Assembly (NCBI RefSeq): GCF_034356035.1
Contig: NZ_CP136423.1
Span: forward strand, 1,302,001-1,366,000
Origin: Blautia hydrogenotrophica DSM 10507
GTDB lineage: Bacteria > Bacillota > Clostridia > Lachnospirales > Lachnospiraceae
Reading direction: 5' to 3'
DNA length: 64,000 nucleotides
The notes under the pieces are model-generated. The model did not search any database, was not told where the DNA came from, and worked only from the letters and a program-made list of their open reading frames with translations. How positions within the stretch are numbered: the first letter of the stretch is position 1; each line of letters begins with the position of its first letter. Shown piece by piece: positions 17,590 to 25,223 of this stretch. Made by a program: the position numbers and the translations under genes.

Positions 17590-18840
17590 TTATTTATCTA
17601 CTTTTGCAACAGTCCCGGGAAACGTTTTGTATTTTTTCAGCAGACGGACCCGCTTTTTTCCGTATCGGATGCCTTCGGAGACCTCCTTTTTGTCTGAACG
17701 GCAGGTTTTCCAGAAAAATTTCAGGATTCTGGCGCACCAGGCGAAGGGGAGAAGCCACCGGTGCCGGATGAGAAGGGGAAAGGACGGGTACAAAAACTCT
17801 GCCTTTGGAAAGAGCAGCGGCAGTATCTGAGGCCTGTGGGTCTCTGAAGAGATGGCATAGGACATCACATAGGTGGAGCCCAGTTTTTGGACTTTAGAGG
17901 CGTTTCCGAAGCAGCCGCTTTGTATGATGTCCTCCAACAGCAGCTCCAGTTCTGGCCGGGAGATGGACAAGCTGAATAGTTCCGCAGATTTTTGCGGTGA
18001 AAAACCCAGGTACGTCTTGCCGATCTCCAGCAGGGAGCAGTAAAACAATTCCCCTCGGAATTGGGAGACCACAAGCCGGATTCGGGTGAAATCTATGTCC
18101 TCGTTGTACTTGTCCAGGAACATGAGAAAATCCATGATGTGGCGGATTCCTGCGCCGCTTACGGAAAAATGCTTGTACAGATGTAGAAACAGGAACAGAA
18201 AATGCTCAGTGGGGCACAGGGTGAAGACCTTATGTCCCTGGATTTCCAGCTCCATATTCTGGCTGAAGGAGCGGCAAAATACCTGGGTCATCTGAAAGCG
18301 ATCTGAGTTTGCCGTACCAAAAAGGTTCAGGTGGAGTTCGATGACCAGCACGCCGTTTTCATAGGTGATTTCCTGCACGGTGTCCAGAATCGGCGTCACG
18401 TCGTCGAAATCAGGGGTGTAGCCGCAAGCTCTCAGGATCCGGTCGCAGGCAGCCAGATCTTCCTTTCGCACCCAGAGGTCTTCGTCGCAGGAAACTCTCA
18501 GCTCCGGTTCTGGATACAGGCTGCGGCAGATCAGGCCTTTGAGGATGAGGGGCTGGATTCCTGCGCTGAGCAGCTTTTCGTAGATGCGAAAAAGCTCCTG
18601 GGTCCTCATGAACTGCCGGCTGGACTGTACGAGAGTTGTCTCCAGAAGCTGGGTCCGGGCGGAGGCATCGGCCCGGGAGAATTCCTCGGTCCGGCTGGCG
18701 GCGGAATATACGGCAGGAATGAGATTGTGCAGTCCAGCCAGCTCGCACAGCTTCGCCCAGTCTGGGGAGTCGAGTCTGGCGGTGTTCCCCCACAAAAAAG
18801 ATCTTAACAGATGCAAGAAATTTTCAGTCTGACAGTTCAT
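17590..18840 (-). CDS. PF14907-type nucleotidyltransferase family protein
   Basis: 416 residues. LEIYEKLL-like helices precede PLILKGLICRSLYPEPELR and the catalytic stretch SCDEDLWVRKEDL (near residue 130), matching the minimal nucleotidyltransferase fold (uncharacterised NTP_transf_5 family). These proteins often occur in peptide natural-product and glycan loci. In some lasso peptide clusters a relative glycosylates a peptide already phosphorylated by an HPr-kinase-like enzyme, and such a kinase is encoded at 24389. AAGGAG precedes ATG. It follows the LCP gene by 24 bases in the same leftward operon. The donor and acceptor are unknown. Confidence 0.72.
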   Translation of the reverse strand: MNCQTENFLHLLRSFLWGNTARLDSPDWAKLCELAGLHNLIPAVYSAASRTEEFSRADASARTQLLETTLVQSSRQFMRTQELFRIYEKLLSAGIQPLILKGLICRSLYPEPELRVSCDEDLWVRKEDLAACDRILRACGYTPDFDDVTPILDTVQEITYENGVLVIELHLNLFGTANSDRFQMTQVFCRSFSQNMELEIQGHKVFTLCPTEHFLFLFLHLYKHFSVSGAGIRHIMDFLMFLDKYNEDIDFTRIRLVVSQFRGELFYCSLLEIGKTYLGFSPQKSAELFSLSISRPELELLLEDIIQSGCFGNASKVQKLGSTYVMSYAISSETHRPQILPLLFPKAEFLYPSFPLLIRHRWLLPFAWCARILKFFWKTCRSDKKEVSEGIRYGKKRVRLLKKYKTFPGTVAKVDK

Positions 18841-18864
18841 ACTTTATCACTCCTTGATAGGTTT

Positions 18865-20334
18865 TTAGGTTTCATCCGGCGCCGGCTCTCTGGCAGTCTT
18901 TTTGAGTAGCTCCTTGGCGTGTTCCACAGTGGTCATATCGGGGACCATGACGTAGACCGGGGAACTCATGGAATAGGGCACCTGAGTATCTCCGGTGCCG
19001 TCCACACTGTAACTGTTCACAGTCCAGGAGGCGCCGTCGGATAGTTGCCGTCGGACCAGGGAGGCGATCAGGTCGTAGGGAACGTTTGTGTCGATACAGG
19101 CCTGCACGTGCTCCAGGATGGAGGTGTAAGTGGACAGAATGGAGGGACTGACCGCTTTCTGGATGATTCCCTTTATGACGGCTAGCTGATTTTTTCCCCG
19201 TTGCCTGTCGCCGCTGGAGAAGGAGTAGCGTTCGCGGCAAAAGCCGAGGGCGGCGTCCCCGTCTAGCAGGTTGGTCCCCTTGTCGTAGTGATAGCCATAG
19301 GCGTCGAAGCTGTAGTCGGACTGCACCTCGATGCCGCCTAAGGCGTCGATGATGTCCACGAAGCCAGTGAAGTTCACCTTGAAATAGTAGTCAATCTCCA
19401 CATCGTAGAGCATGGAGAGGGTATCCATGCTGACCTGTACCCCATAGATACCAGCGTGGGTCAGCTTATCGGGAACGCCGCTGGAAACCGATAGGGGCAC
19501 GTAGTAGTCTCTTGGAGTGGAGACCAGCAGGATTTCCCTGGAGGTGGTGTTGATGCTGGCCAGGATGTTGACGTCGCTGCGGCTGAGTCCGGGAAGGGTA
19601 TCCTCGCGGGTGTCGCTGCCGCTGATGTACACGTTAATCACTTGTTCCTGGGAGGGGGGTTTTACCGGCTGAATTTCCACTGGCTGCTCCACGTTCTGGG
19701 TGGAGAGCACGCGGAGCTGTCCAGGAAAATCCTCGTATCCTGGAAGCTCGTCGAAAAGGGCCAGATACGCCTGGTTCAGCAGAATTGCGCCGATCTCGCC
19801 ACCAGATAGGGCGTCGGCGAGCTGAGCCAGACCGTCGTATTCCCTGGTCTTCAGCGTCAGCTCCTGTTCCTGGCTTACCAGTCTGAGGGTCTGATCTGTG
19901 TTTGTACGGTCCTGGGTCTTAAGAATGCCGAAGGTATATCCGGCGGCGGCAAAGAGAGTTTCTGCCGGGTCGCTGTCCAGGACATAGAAGGAGATCACCG
20001 ACTTCTCGGCGGAAGGGCTGGTCACCTGGAGCAGAGCCTGCTGGGTCAAGCCGACGTGGTAGCCCGTGAAAATATACAGGGCCATGCAGAGCAGGGCCAG
20101 CACGGAACCGGCCACGAAGCGGTCCCTGCGGTGAAAATCTCCGGTCAGCCAAAAGATGAGACACAGAACCGCCAGGATGCCGGTAGAAAGAACGGCGATA
20201 TAGAGCCCAGGCAACATCTTTGTATGCAGGAGGACGGCGATAAAGCCGGCGGAGGCCAGCAGCAGGAAAAGACAGAGAATTACTCCGGGGCTTTTTAGCT
20301 TTTTACCAGTATTGTTTGCAGTATGATGGGACAT
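18865..20334 (-). CDS. LytR-CpsA-Psr (LCP) family glycopolymer transferase
   Basis: 489 residues. Three or four N-terminal membrane helices (residues 17-125) lead to an extracellular part. The LCP domain begins near SGSDTREDTLPGLSRSDVN, with LLVSTPRDYYVPL, KLTHAGIYG, ALGGIEV and FCRERYSFSSGDRQRGKNQL. The Arg and Asp residues that bind the polyprenyl pyrophosphate are present. LCP proteins move finished glycopolymers from the lipid carrier to peptidoglycan or protein. AAAGGAG precedes ATG. The gene is divergent from the LytTR operon, with about 210 bases between them, and pairs with the nucleotidyltransferase. It probably anchors the capsule made in this locus. Confidence 0.88.
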   Translation of the reverse strand: MSHHTANNTGKKLKSPGVILCLFLLLASAGFIAVLLHTKMLPGLYIAVLSTGILAVLCLIFWLTGDFHRRDRFVAGSVLALLCMALYIFTGYHVGLTQQALLQVTSPSAEKSVISFYVLDSDPAETLFAAAGYTFGILKTQDRTNTDQTLRLVSQEQELTLKTREYDGLAQLADALSGGEIGAILLNQAYLALFDELPGYEDFPGQLRVLSTQNVEQPVEIQPVKPPSQEQVINVYISGSDTREDTLPGLSRSDVNILASINTTSREILLVSTPRDYYVPLSVSSGVPDKLTHAGIYGVQVSMDTLSMLYDVEIDYYFKVNFTGFVDIIDALGGIEVQSDYSFDAYGYHYDKGTNLLDGDAALGFCRERYSFSSGDRQRGKNQLAVIKGIIQKAVSPSILSTYTSILEHVQACIDTNVPYDLIASLVRRQLSDGASWTVNSYSVDGTGDTQVPYSMSSPVYVMVPDMTTVEHAKELLKKTAREPAPDET

Positions 20335-20470
20335 CTAAACACTCTCCTTTTGACGGGTTATGATCTATAACATAGGCGCGCCGCCGCAGGGCGCGGATCG
20401 AATATTTCTTATCTATCCAGAGTAAAGGAAGCAGGGGGAAATGTCCAGTAGTTCAGGAAAAAGAGGGATG

Positions 20471-20527
20471 AATGGCAGAGAAATGGGATAAATGGCACTG
20501 GAAGAAATTGGTATATTCTCTTATAAT
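20471..20527 (+). promoter_or_regulatory. Direct repeats and -10 element before the LytTR gene
   Basis: AATGGCA occurs at 20471-20477 and again at 20491-20497, a 20-base period (two helical turns). A consensus TATAAT sits at 20522-20527 with only a poor -35 (around 20498-20503). Direct repeats next to a weak -35 fit an activator-dependent promoter of the LytTR type, possibly autoregulated. No binding data; inference. Confidence 0.45.
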
Positions 20528-20544
20528 GACAATAGAGGTATGAT

Positions 20545-21248
20545 ATGAAAATAGCTATTTGTGATGATGATAGAAAAGATCGTATGGATTTGCGCGAAGC
20601 GTTAGAAGTTGTCTGGCCGGATGCAGAGGTGGATGAATATAGCGCGGGCCGAGATTTGCTCAGTCAAATCGAGGGGGGGGGGAAGCCTACGGTCTGATTT
20701 TTTTAGACATATTTATGGAAGAGACAGACGGATTGGAGATCGGTGGCGAGATACGGAGACGCTTTCCGGAGACGGAGCTTGTGTTTGTCAGCGTTAGCAG
20801 AGAGTTCGGGCCGGAGGCAATAGACTTGGACGCGCTGTACTATCTTGTGAAGCCGTACCGGAGGGGCCTGCTGTTTAAGATCAAGAAGCGGTTCCATAGA
20901 ATACACATGCCGCAGCTGGAGGTCTATGACGCGGATATCCGGCAGAATCAGAAAATCCCATACCGCAGGATTGTCTATATAGAGAGTATCCATAATTACC
21001 TGTATATCCATCTGGCTACTGAGGCGGTGGTGAGAGTCCGGGGAAGTCTTCAGGAGGTCATGAAGAATTTGGACGAGCGTTTTTTGCGTATCAACCGGGG
21101 CGTCATCGTGAATATGGAAGCGGTCGACAGAATGAACACAGATTCCTGCGAGGTGGGAGGAATGATCTTTATGCTAAGCCGGAGGCAGAGAGCCGACAGC
21201 AGAAGAAAATACAACGATTATATCTTTAGACATTATATGGAAGAATAG
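20545..21248 (+). CDS. LytTR response regulator, frame broken at a poly-G run
   Basis: Two pieces in different frames. ATG 20545 (GAGG site upstream) reads MKIAICDDDRKDRMDL... and meets a stop at 20695, giving 50 residues. One extra G (or two fewer) in the ten-G run would continue it into GLIFLDIFMEETDGLEIGGE (receiver with phospho-Asp), LDALYYLVKPYRR and a LytTR DNA-binding domain (IVYIESIHNYLYIHL, ERFLRINRGVIVNM). The rejoined protein would be about 235 residues, normal for the family. The downstream piece alone (ATG 20715) lacks a ribosome site. It heads the operon whose next gene is its likely sensor kinase. Phase variation, true decay or a sequencing error are all possible. Confidence 0.75.
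20673..20682 (+). repeat. Run of ten G inside the LytTR receiver domain
   Basis: Ten consecutive G follow the GA of a Glu codon. With 8 or 11 G the receiver frame would be restored. Such tracts change length by slipped-strand mispairing and act as contingency switches in other bacteria. In this sequence the state is OFF. Confidence 0.75.
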
Positions 21249-21258
21249 GATAGAGAGT

Positions 21259-22635
21259 ATGCGTGTTCAGATCTATTATACAGTGGTGCAGTTTTTCGGC
21301 TATCTGCTTCAGATTCTGTCGATGATATTTTTACTTTACGCTCCCTTTGGCGAGTCGGTTCTACGGTTTTCCAAGCGGAGGCTGCTGATTTTTTTAAATA
21401 TAGGTTACCTGCTGTTGGCCTGCCTATCGGCCTGCTATCTGGGCAGGCTCTTCGGAGGCGGGGCCAGCGAGATGACGCTCACATCCTCAGCCAATCTGCT
21501 GTTCAGCCTGTGTCTGGCCTTGGGCAGCGTTGTCTACTTTCTCAGCTTTCGAAAGGGGACGAAAGGAAAACTGCTGTTTTATCTGCTCGTCGTCCAGTAT
21601 GGGGTTTTTATTTATGTGATAAACAAGATAGCGGCGAAATTCTATTTGGAGATCGCTCCATTCGGATATTTTACTCCTTACAGCGGGATGACCCTGATTT
21701 GCTACGCACTGGCGACTCTGCTTACGTTTCCGCCGCTTTTCTGGCTTCTGCGCCGCAGCGCGGTACGGGAGATCACCTACCTGGACCACAGGGAGATCAA
21801 GCTGGCCACCGGTTGCTCCATCGCGATTCTGGTTCTTTTGATTATCGCCTTGATGATTGAGACGAAGCTGAATATGCAGATGCAAAGACTGGGATATGAG
21901 ATCTACCTGAGTGTCTGGATGTTCTGCTTTATGGCGGGAGATATTCTGGCCTACCTCATCTATCTGGGGTGCCTGGTCCTGGAAAAAGAAAAGAAGGATA
22001 TGGAGTCGAAGCTGAAGGCCTACGAGCAGCAGTATAAGAGCATGTGCGACAGCATGGAGCAGGAAAAGCGAAGAAGGCATGATCTGCGGCATCATTTCCG
22101 GACGATGGGCACCCTAGTACACGGCGGCAAGACCGAAGAGCTACAGGAGTACATCGGTAGCTATCTGGCGGAGCTGGAAAAGGCGGAGAGCCGGAAGCTT
22201 TCGGAAAACTCTGTGTTAAATGGGGTTCTAAGCTACTACATCATCCAGGCGGAGCAAAACGGCATCCGGGTGAAAAGCGACATCCAGGTCCAGGACAGTT
22301 ATCCCTTTAACATCATGGATATGACGGTCCTTTTGGGAAATGCGATGGAAAACGCCATCCGCGCCTGCAAGGAATGCCCGCCGGAGAGGAGGTGCATCCA
22401 TGTGGCAATCCGGCAGCTAAAAAAGAGTATTCTGATTAAGCTAGAAAACGACGTTTCCGAGGCGGAGGACTTCGGACGGAACCAAAGGTTGGTGAAAAAT
22501 ATCCGAGGTTATGGGATGGAGAGCATCGAGCTGGTCACGAGAAAATACCAGGGCAGCGTCGAGGCATGGAAGGAAGAGGAAAGATTTATACTGAGAGTTG
22601 TGATAAACGACCGGGAGAAGGAGGACGACAGATGA
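21259..22635 (+). CDS. GHKL-family sensor histidine kinase
   Basis: 458 residues. Six or so membrane helices fill residues 5-240, then a coiled coil (EKEKKDMESKLKAYEQQYKS). The phospho-acceptor segment is RRHDLRHHFRTMG near residue 275. The ATPase part has an N box (NAMENAIRACKE) and a G box (RGYGMESIELVTRKYQG). It is the AgrC-like partner of the LytTR regulator encoded 10 bases upstream. The signal is probably sensed by the multi-helix membrane part. A peptide signal is typical of the class but no AgrB/AgrD gene is visible. Its stop overlaps the PqqD-like gene by ATGA. Confidence 0.87.
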   Translation: MRVQIYYTVVQFFGYLLQILSMIFLLYAPFGESVLRFSKRRLLIFLNIGYLLLACLSACYLGRLFGGGASEMTLTSSANLLFSLCLALGSVVYFLSFRKGTKGKLLFYLLVVQYGVFIYVINKIAAKFYLEIAPFGYFTPYSGMTLICYALATLLTFPPLFWLLRRSAVREITYLDHREIKLATGCSIAILVLLIIALMIETKLNMQMQRLGYEIYLSVWMFCFMAGDILAYLIYLGCLVLEKEKKDMESKLKAYEQQYKSMCDSMEQEKRRRHDLRHHFRTMGTLVHGGKTEELQEYIGSYLAELEKAESRKLSENSVLNGVLSYYIIQAEQNGIRVKSDIQVQDSYPFNIMDMTVLLGNAMENAIRACKECPPERRCIHVAIRQLKKSILIKLENDVSEAEDFGRNQRLVKNIRGYGMESIELVTRKYQGSVEAWKEEERFILRVVINDREKEDDR

Positions 22636-22952
22636 GGCTGAAGGATGGGTTGATACTGAGAGAAGTGGCAGGCCAGTTTGTGATTGTGCCCACAGGCAGA
22701 CGGGTAAAGGAAGTCACCTCCATCGTCTATATCTCGTCTTCGGCGGCCTACCTATGGGACTACATGAAGGATGAGGAGTTCGAGAAGGAAGATCTGGTGA
22801 ACCGAGTCATGGAGCGCTATGAGGGCGTCACCCGGGAGAAGGCGGCGGAGGATATCGGCAAATTTCTGAAACTGCTTGCCGCCAACAACATTCTGGACGA
22901 CGGGGTGGCCCACGGCAGTGTCCTGGTGCGGATGCCGGAGGGCAAACAGTGA
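22632..22952 (+). CDS. PqqD-like RiPP precursor-binding protein
   Basis: 106 residues. The opening LILREVAGQFVIVPTGRR is followed by SSSAAYLWDYM, then a helix rich in E/K ending FLKLLAANNIL. This is the PqqD fold: a three-stranded sheet plus helices that holds a leader peptide for a radical SAM enzyme. ATG 22632 overlaps the kinase stop by 4 bases and its own stop overlaps the GTG of the radical SAM gene by 4, so translation is coupled on both sides. The direct partner is the enzyme at 22949. Confidence 0.85.
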   Translation: MRLKDGLILREVAGQFVIVPTGRRVKEVTSIVYISSSAAYLWDYMKDEEFEKEDLVNRVMERYEGVTREKAAEDIGKFLKLLAANNILDDGVAHGSVLVRMPEGKQ

Positions 22953-24043
22953 CGGGCGGCGGGTTCGAACCGGTGTGCGAAAGAAACGAAGGGGCGGACC
23001 CTTTTTATCGTGCGGTGAGAGAGCGGGCGTTTGCCGACGCGATTCCCATATCGGGAACTTTCGAGCTGACCTGCCGCTGTAATTTTGACTGTCGAATGTG
23101 CTATGTCCATCTTAAGCCGGAGGAGATGCCGAGATATGGAAGAGAGCTCTCGGCCAAGGAGTGGCTGAAAGTTGCCGAGGATGCAAGGGCGGCAGGGACG
23201 GTCTGGCTGTGCGTCACAGGCGGGGAGCCCCTGATGCACCCGGAGTTCGAGACGATCTGGCGCGGGCTGACCGGCATGGGATTTTTTATCACCCTGCAGA
23301 CCAACGCGTCGCTGATCGACGAGAGGGCGGCGAAGCTTCTGGAGGAATGCCCGCCGGTGGGCGTGAAGGCGACTCTGTACGGGGCCAGCGATGAAGTCTA
23401 CGAGGCGGTGTGCCGGGTGAGAGACGGATTTTCCAAAACGGACCGGGGCCTCCGGACTCTGAGAAAGTTGGGAATTCCTGTACAGTTGGTGAGCACGGTG
23501 ATTCGCCAGAATGAGGCGGACCTCCCAAGGATGGCGGATTATGCGCGGGATAACGGCTTGCCCTACCTGGCGACCGGGAACGTCAAGCCCTCGGTGCGAA
23601 CGCCGGACAGCCAGGCCAGGGAGGCGCGCGTCCAGGAGAAGCTGAATGAGGCGAAGAGAAGAGAAATCCTGCACTGCCTGAAGGGCAGCCCGGTAAAAAT
23701 AGAGAGAAAACCCTGTACCTACTGCCGGGATTATCGGCTGGGGTACTGGGTGACCTGGAACGGATTCATGAGATTTTGCAGTTTTATGAACGAACCGGAC
23801 ATTCCCGTGCGGGGGCAGGTGTTTTCGGAGGCATGGAAGGAGCTGCTCATCTATGAAGAGACTCTGGACTGGCCGGAGGAATGTAAGACCTGCAGAGCGC
23901 GCAGCGTGTGTAGAAAATGCGCTGGGACGTTGGCGGTGGAGTGCGGAGGCCCCCGCCAGGTCACGGATGAGTTCTGTGGAAGAATAAAACAGTATTACGA
24001 TGAATGGAAAGGAGACGAAGATATATGGGACAAGTATACGTAG
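22949..24043 (+). CDS. Radical SAM/SPASM peptide maturase
   Basis: 364 residues from GTG 22949. The SAM-cluster motif C-x3-C-x2-C reads CNFDCRMCYVHL near residue 45, followed by CVTGGEPLMHPEF and LQTNASLI. The C-terminal SPASM region has CTYCRDYRLG, FCSFMNEPDIPVR, ECKTCRARSVCRKC and a final Cys in DEFCGR, enough for two auxiliary Fe-S clusters. Enzymes of this build modify ribosomally made peptides by thioether, C-C or C-O crosslinks or epimerisation. The PqqD-like gene precedes it and the candidate substrate gene overlaps its last 19 bases. The chemistry cannot be read from sequence, but thioether rings are unlikely because the candidate substrate has one Cys. Confidence 0.88.
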   Translation: MTGGGFEPVCERNEGADPFYRAVRERAFADAIPISGTFELTCRCNFDCRMCYVHLKPEEMPRYGRELSAKEWLKVAEDARAAGTVWLCVTGGEPLMHPEFETIWRGLTGMGFFITLQTNASLIDERAAKLLEECPPVGVKATLYGASDEVYEAVCRVRDGFSKTDRGLRTLRKLGIPVQLVSTVIRQNEADLPRMADYARDNGLPYLATGNVKPSVRTPDSQAREARVQEKLNEAKRREILHCLKGSPVKIERKPCTYCRDYRLGYWVTWNGFMRFCSFMNEPDIPVRGQVFSEAWKELLIYEETLDWPEECKTCRARSVCRKCAGTLAVECGGPRQVTDEFCGRIKQYYDEWKGDEDIWDKYT

Positions 24044-24384
24044 AAGTGACGGGGGAAGTTGCCAACGGCGGAATCATGACGATGGCAGAGTCTGGGGGTG
24101 GGACGGAAGGTACATATTGGCTGACCTGGACTGCCAGCGGAGGGTTTACTGATACCGGATGGGAGACTGCGTGGGGGAGCTCCAATGTTCCTCTTAGTGG
24201 TGCGTGGACCAATAATCCGGCAGCGGGATATGGGAACACATATGAGGACTTTATAGCTTATGTCAGCACTGGAATTGATAATCTGGATCCATGGCTGGAT
24301 GGTTACGGTTGGAGTTCGGAGGCGAAATGGGCATTTATCCAGGAAAATCCCAACATATTTATGAACTGTACAACTCCAACTTAA
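24025..24384 (+). CDS. Candidate RiPP precursor, Trp/Gly-rich, 119 residues
   Basis: ATG 24025 has AAGGAG about 9 bases upstream, inside the end of the radical SAM gene. The protein starts MGQVYVEVTGEVANGG and has no membrane segment or signal peptide. It holds eight Trp, many Gly/Ser/Thr and one Cys in the C-terminal NCTTPT. Aromatic motifs include YWLTWTASGG, GWETAWG, AWTNN, PWLDGYGW and KWAF. I recognise no family. Its place between a PqqD/radical SAM pair and a kinase/exporter pair argues for a modified substrate. W-x-N and W-x-D triads recall sites for cyclophane-forming radical SAM enzymes, which is only a suggestion. It is visibly less GC-rich than its neighbours. The alternative is an accessory protein rather than a precursor. 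Confidence 0.6.
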   Translation: MGQVYVEVTGEVANGGIMTMAESGGGTEGTYWLTWTASGGFTDTGWETAWGSSNVPLSGAWTNNPAAGYGNTYEDFIAYVSTGIDNLDPWLDGYGWSSEAKWAFIQENPNIFMNCTTPT

Positions 24385-24388
24385 ACAA

Positions 24389-25195
24389 ATGAAGAGAAAT
24401 TTCGACATTGCGGGAATCCGGTTTGGCTGGGAGGCGGGGAGAAACTTCCCGGCAGAGAGCTGGAGGAAATTTCAGGTGGAAACGGATGGAAGGAAGAGTG
24501 ATCTTGCGGTGACGCTGTTTTCAGAGGCGGAGAGCGTATGTTACGGCGTGCAGGGGTACAGTTGGCCGGGAACCTCCCAGATCTTTCGGACAGAGGCAGA
24601 CGTGATGCTGGTCTCCGGGGACTGGAGCGCCGGCAGGATTCTGCCGCTGGAAAATCCGCGTAACCTCCAGGCGTTTTTGATTCAGATGTTTTACTCGACG
24701 GCTGTGAGGCGAGGCCTTCTTCAGCTTCATGGGGCGCTCGCGGCGCCAGAAGGCCGGGGGCTTTTGTTCCTGGGACCGTCGGGAATCGGAAAGACGACCC
24801 AGGCGGAGCTTTGGAACTGCCATAGGGGCGCGGTGATCGTCAACGGAGATCTTGTGTTTGCCCAGGAGATCGGGACGGGATTTCTCGGCTGGGGAACTCC
24901 GTGGCACGGTTCGTCTGCCTACTGTGAGAATATCGGAGTACCCCTTTGGGCCATGATCGTCCTGAAGCAGGCGGAGCATAACGCGATTCGGAGATTGGAG
25001 GGCTTTGAGAAGGTGGCGGCGGTGTCCGGCAGCGTCTTTTACCCCAGATGGCTGGACGGTGGGATGGAGCTGTGCCTGTACCTGTTGGACCGCCTGCTGG
25101 GCAGGATTCCGGTCTATGAGCTCTCGTGCCGGCCGGACGAGGAGGCGGTGAGGCTGACAGAGGAGGCCGTATTTGGAGAATACAAATCTCGCTGA
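24389..25195 (+). CDS. HPr-kinase-like P-loop protein of a peptide cluster
   Basis: 268 residues. The C-terminal half has a P-loop GPSGIGKTTQAELW near residue 129, then VIVNGDLVFAQE, the Asp motif of the HprK/PEPCK fold, and GTPWHGSSAYCEN. The N-terminal half (FDIAGIRFGWEAG...) resembles the extra domain of HprK-related proteins in RiPP loci. In paeninodin-type lasso clusters such a protein phosphorylates the precursor C-terminus. The candidate substrate here ends in Thr and is encoded 5 bases upstream. It may instead be a maturation chaperone. The next gene begins 28 bases later. Confidence 0.72.
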   Translation: MKRNFDIAGIRFGWEAGRNFPAESWRKFQVETDGRKSDLAVTLFSEAESVCYGVQGYSWPGTSQIFRTEADVMLVSGDWSAGRILPLENPRNLQAFLIQMFYSTAVRRGLLQLHGALAAPEGRGLLFLGPSGIGKTTQAELWNCHRGAVIVNGDLVFAQEIGTGFLGWGTPWHGSSAYCENIGVPLWAMIVLKQAEHNAIRRLEGFEKVAAVSGSVFYPRWLDGGMELCLYLLDRLLGRIPVYELSCRPDEEAVRLTEEAVFGEYKSR

Positions 25196-25223
25196 GCGGG
25201 ATTTTTTCTTTTTGAGGGAGAAA

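Noticed and set aside
21259..22635. Agr-type quorum sensing locus
   Set aside because: The kinase and regulator are AgrC/AgrA-like, but no AgrB protease or AgrD peptide gene is present near either LytTR/GHKL pair.
22817..23674. 285-codon - strand frame opposite the PqqD/radical SAM genes
   Set aside because: Long antisense frames are common in this GC-rich part. The + strand genes have intact motifs and coupled starts.
22949..24384. Sactipeptide or lasso peptide locus
   Set aside because: The candidate precursor has a single Cys, and no lasso cyclase (asparagine-synthetase-like) or B2 protease gene is visible.
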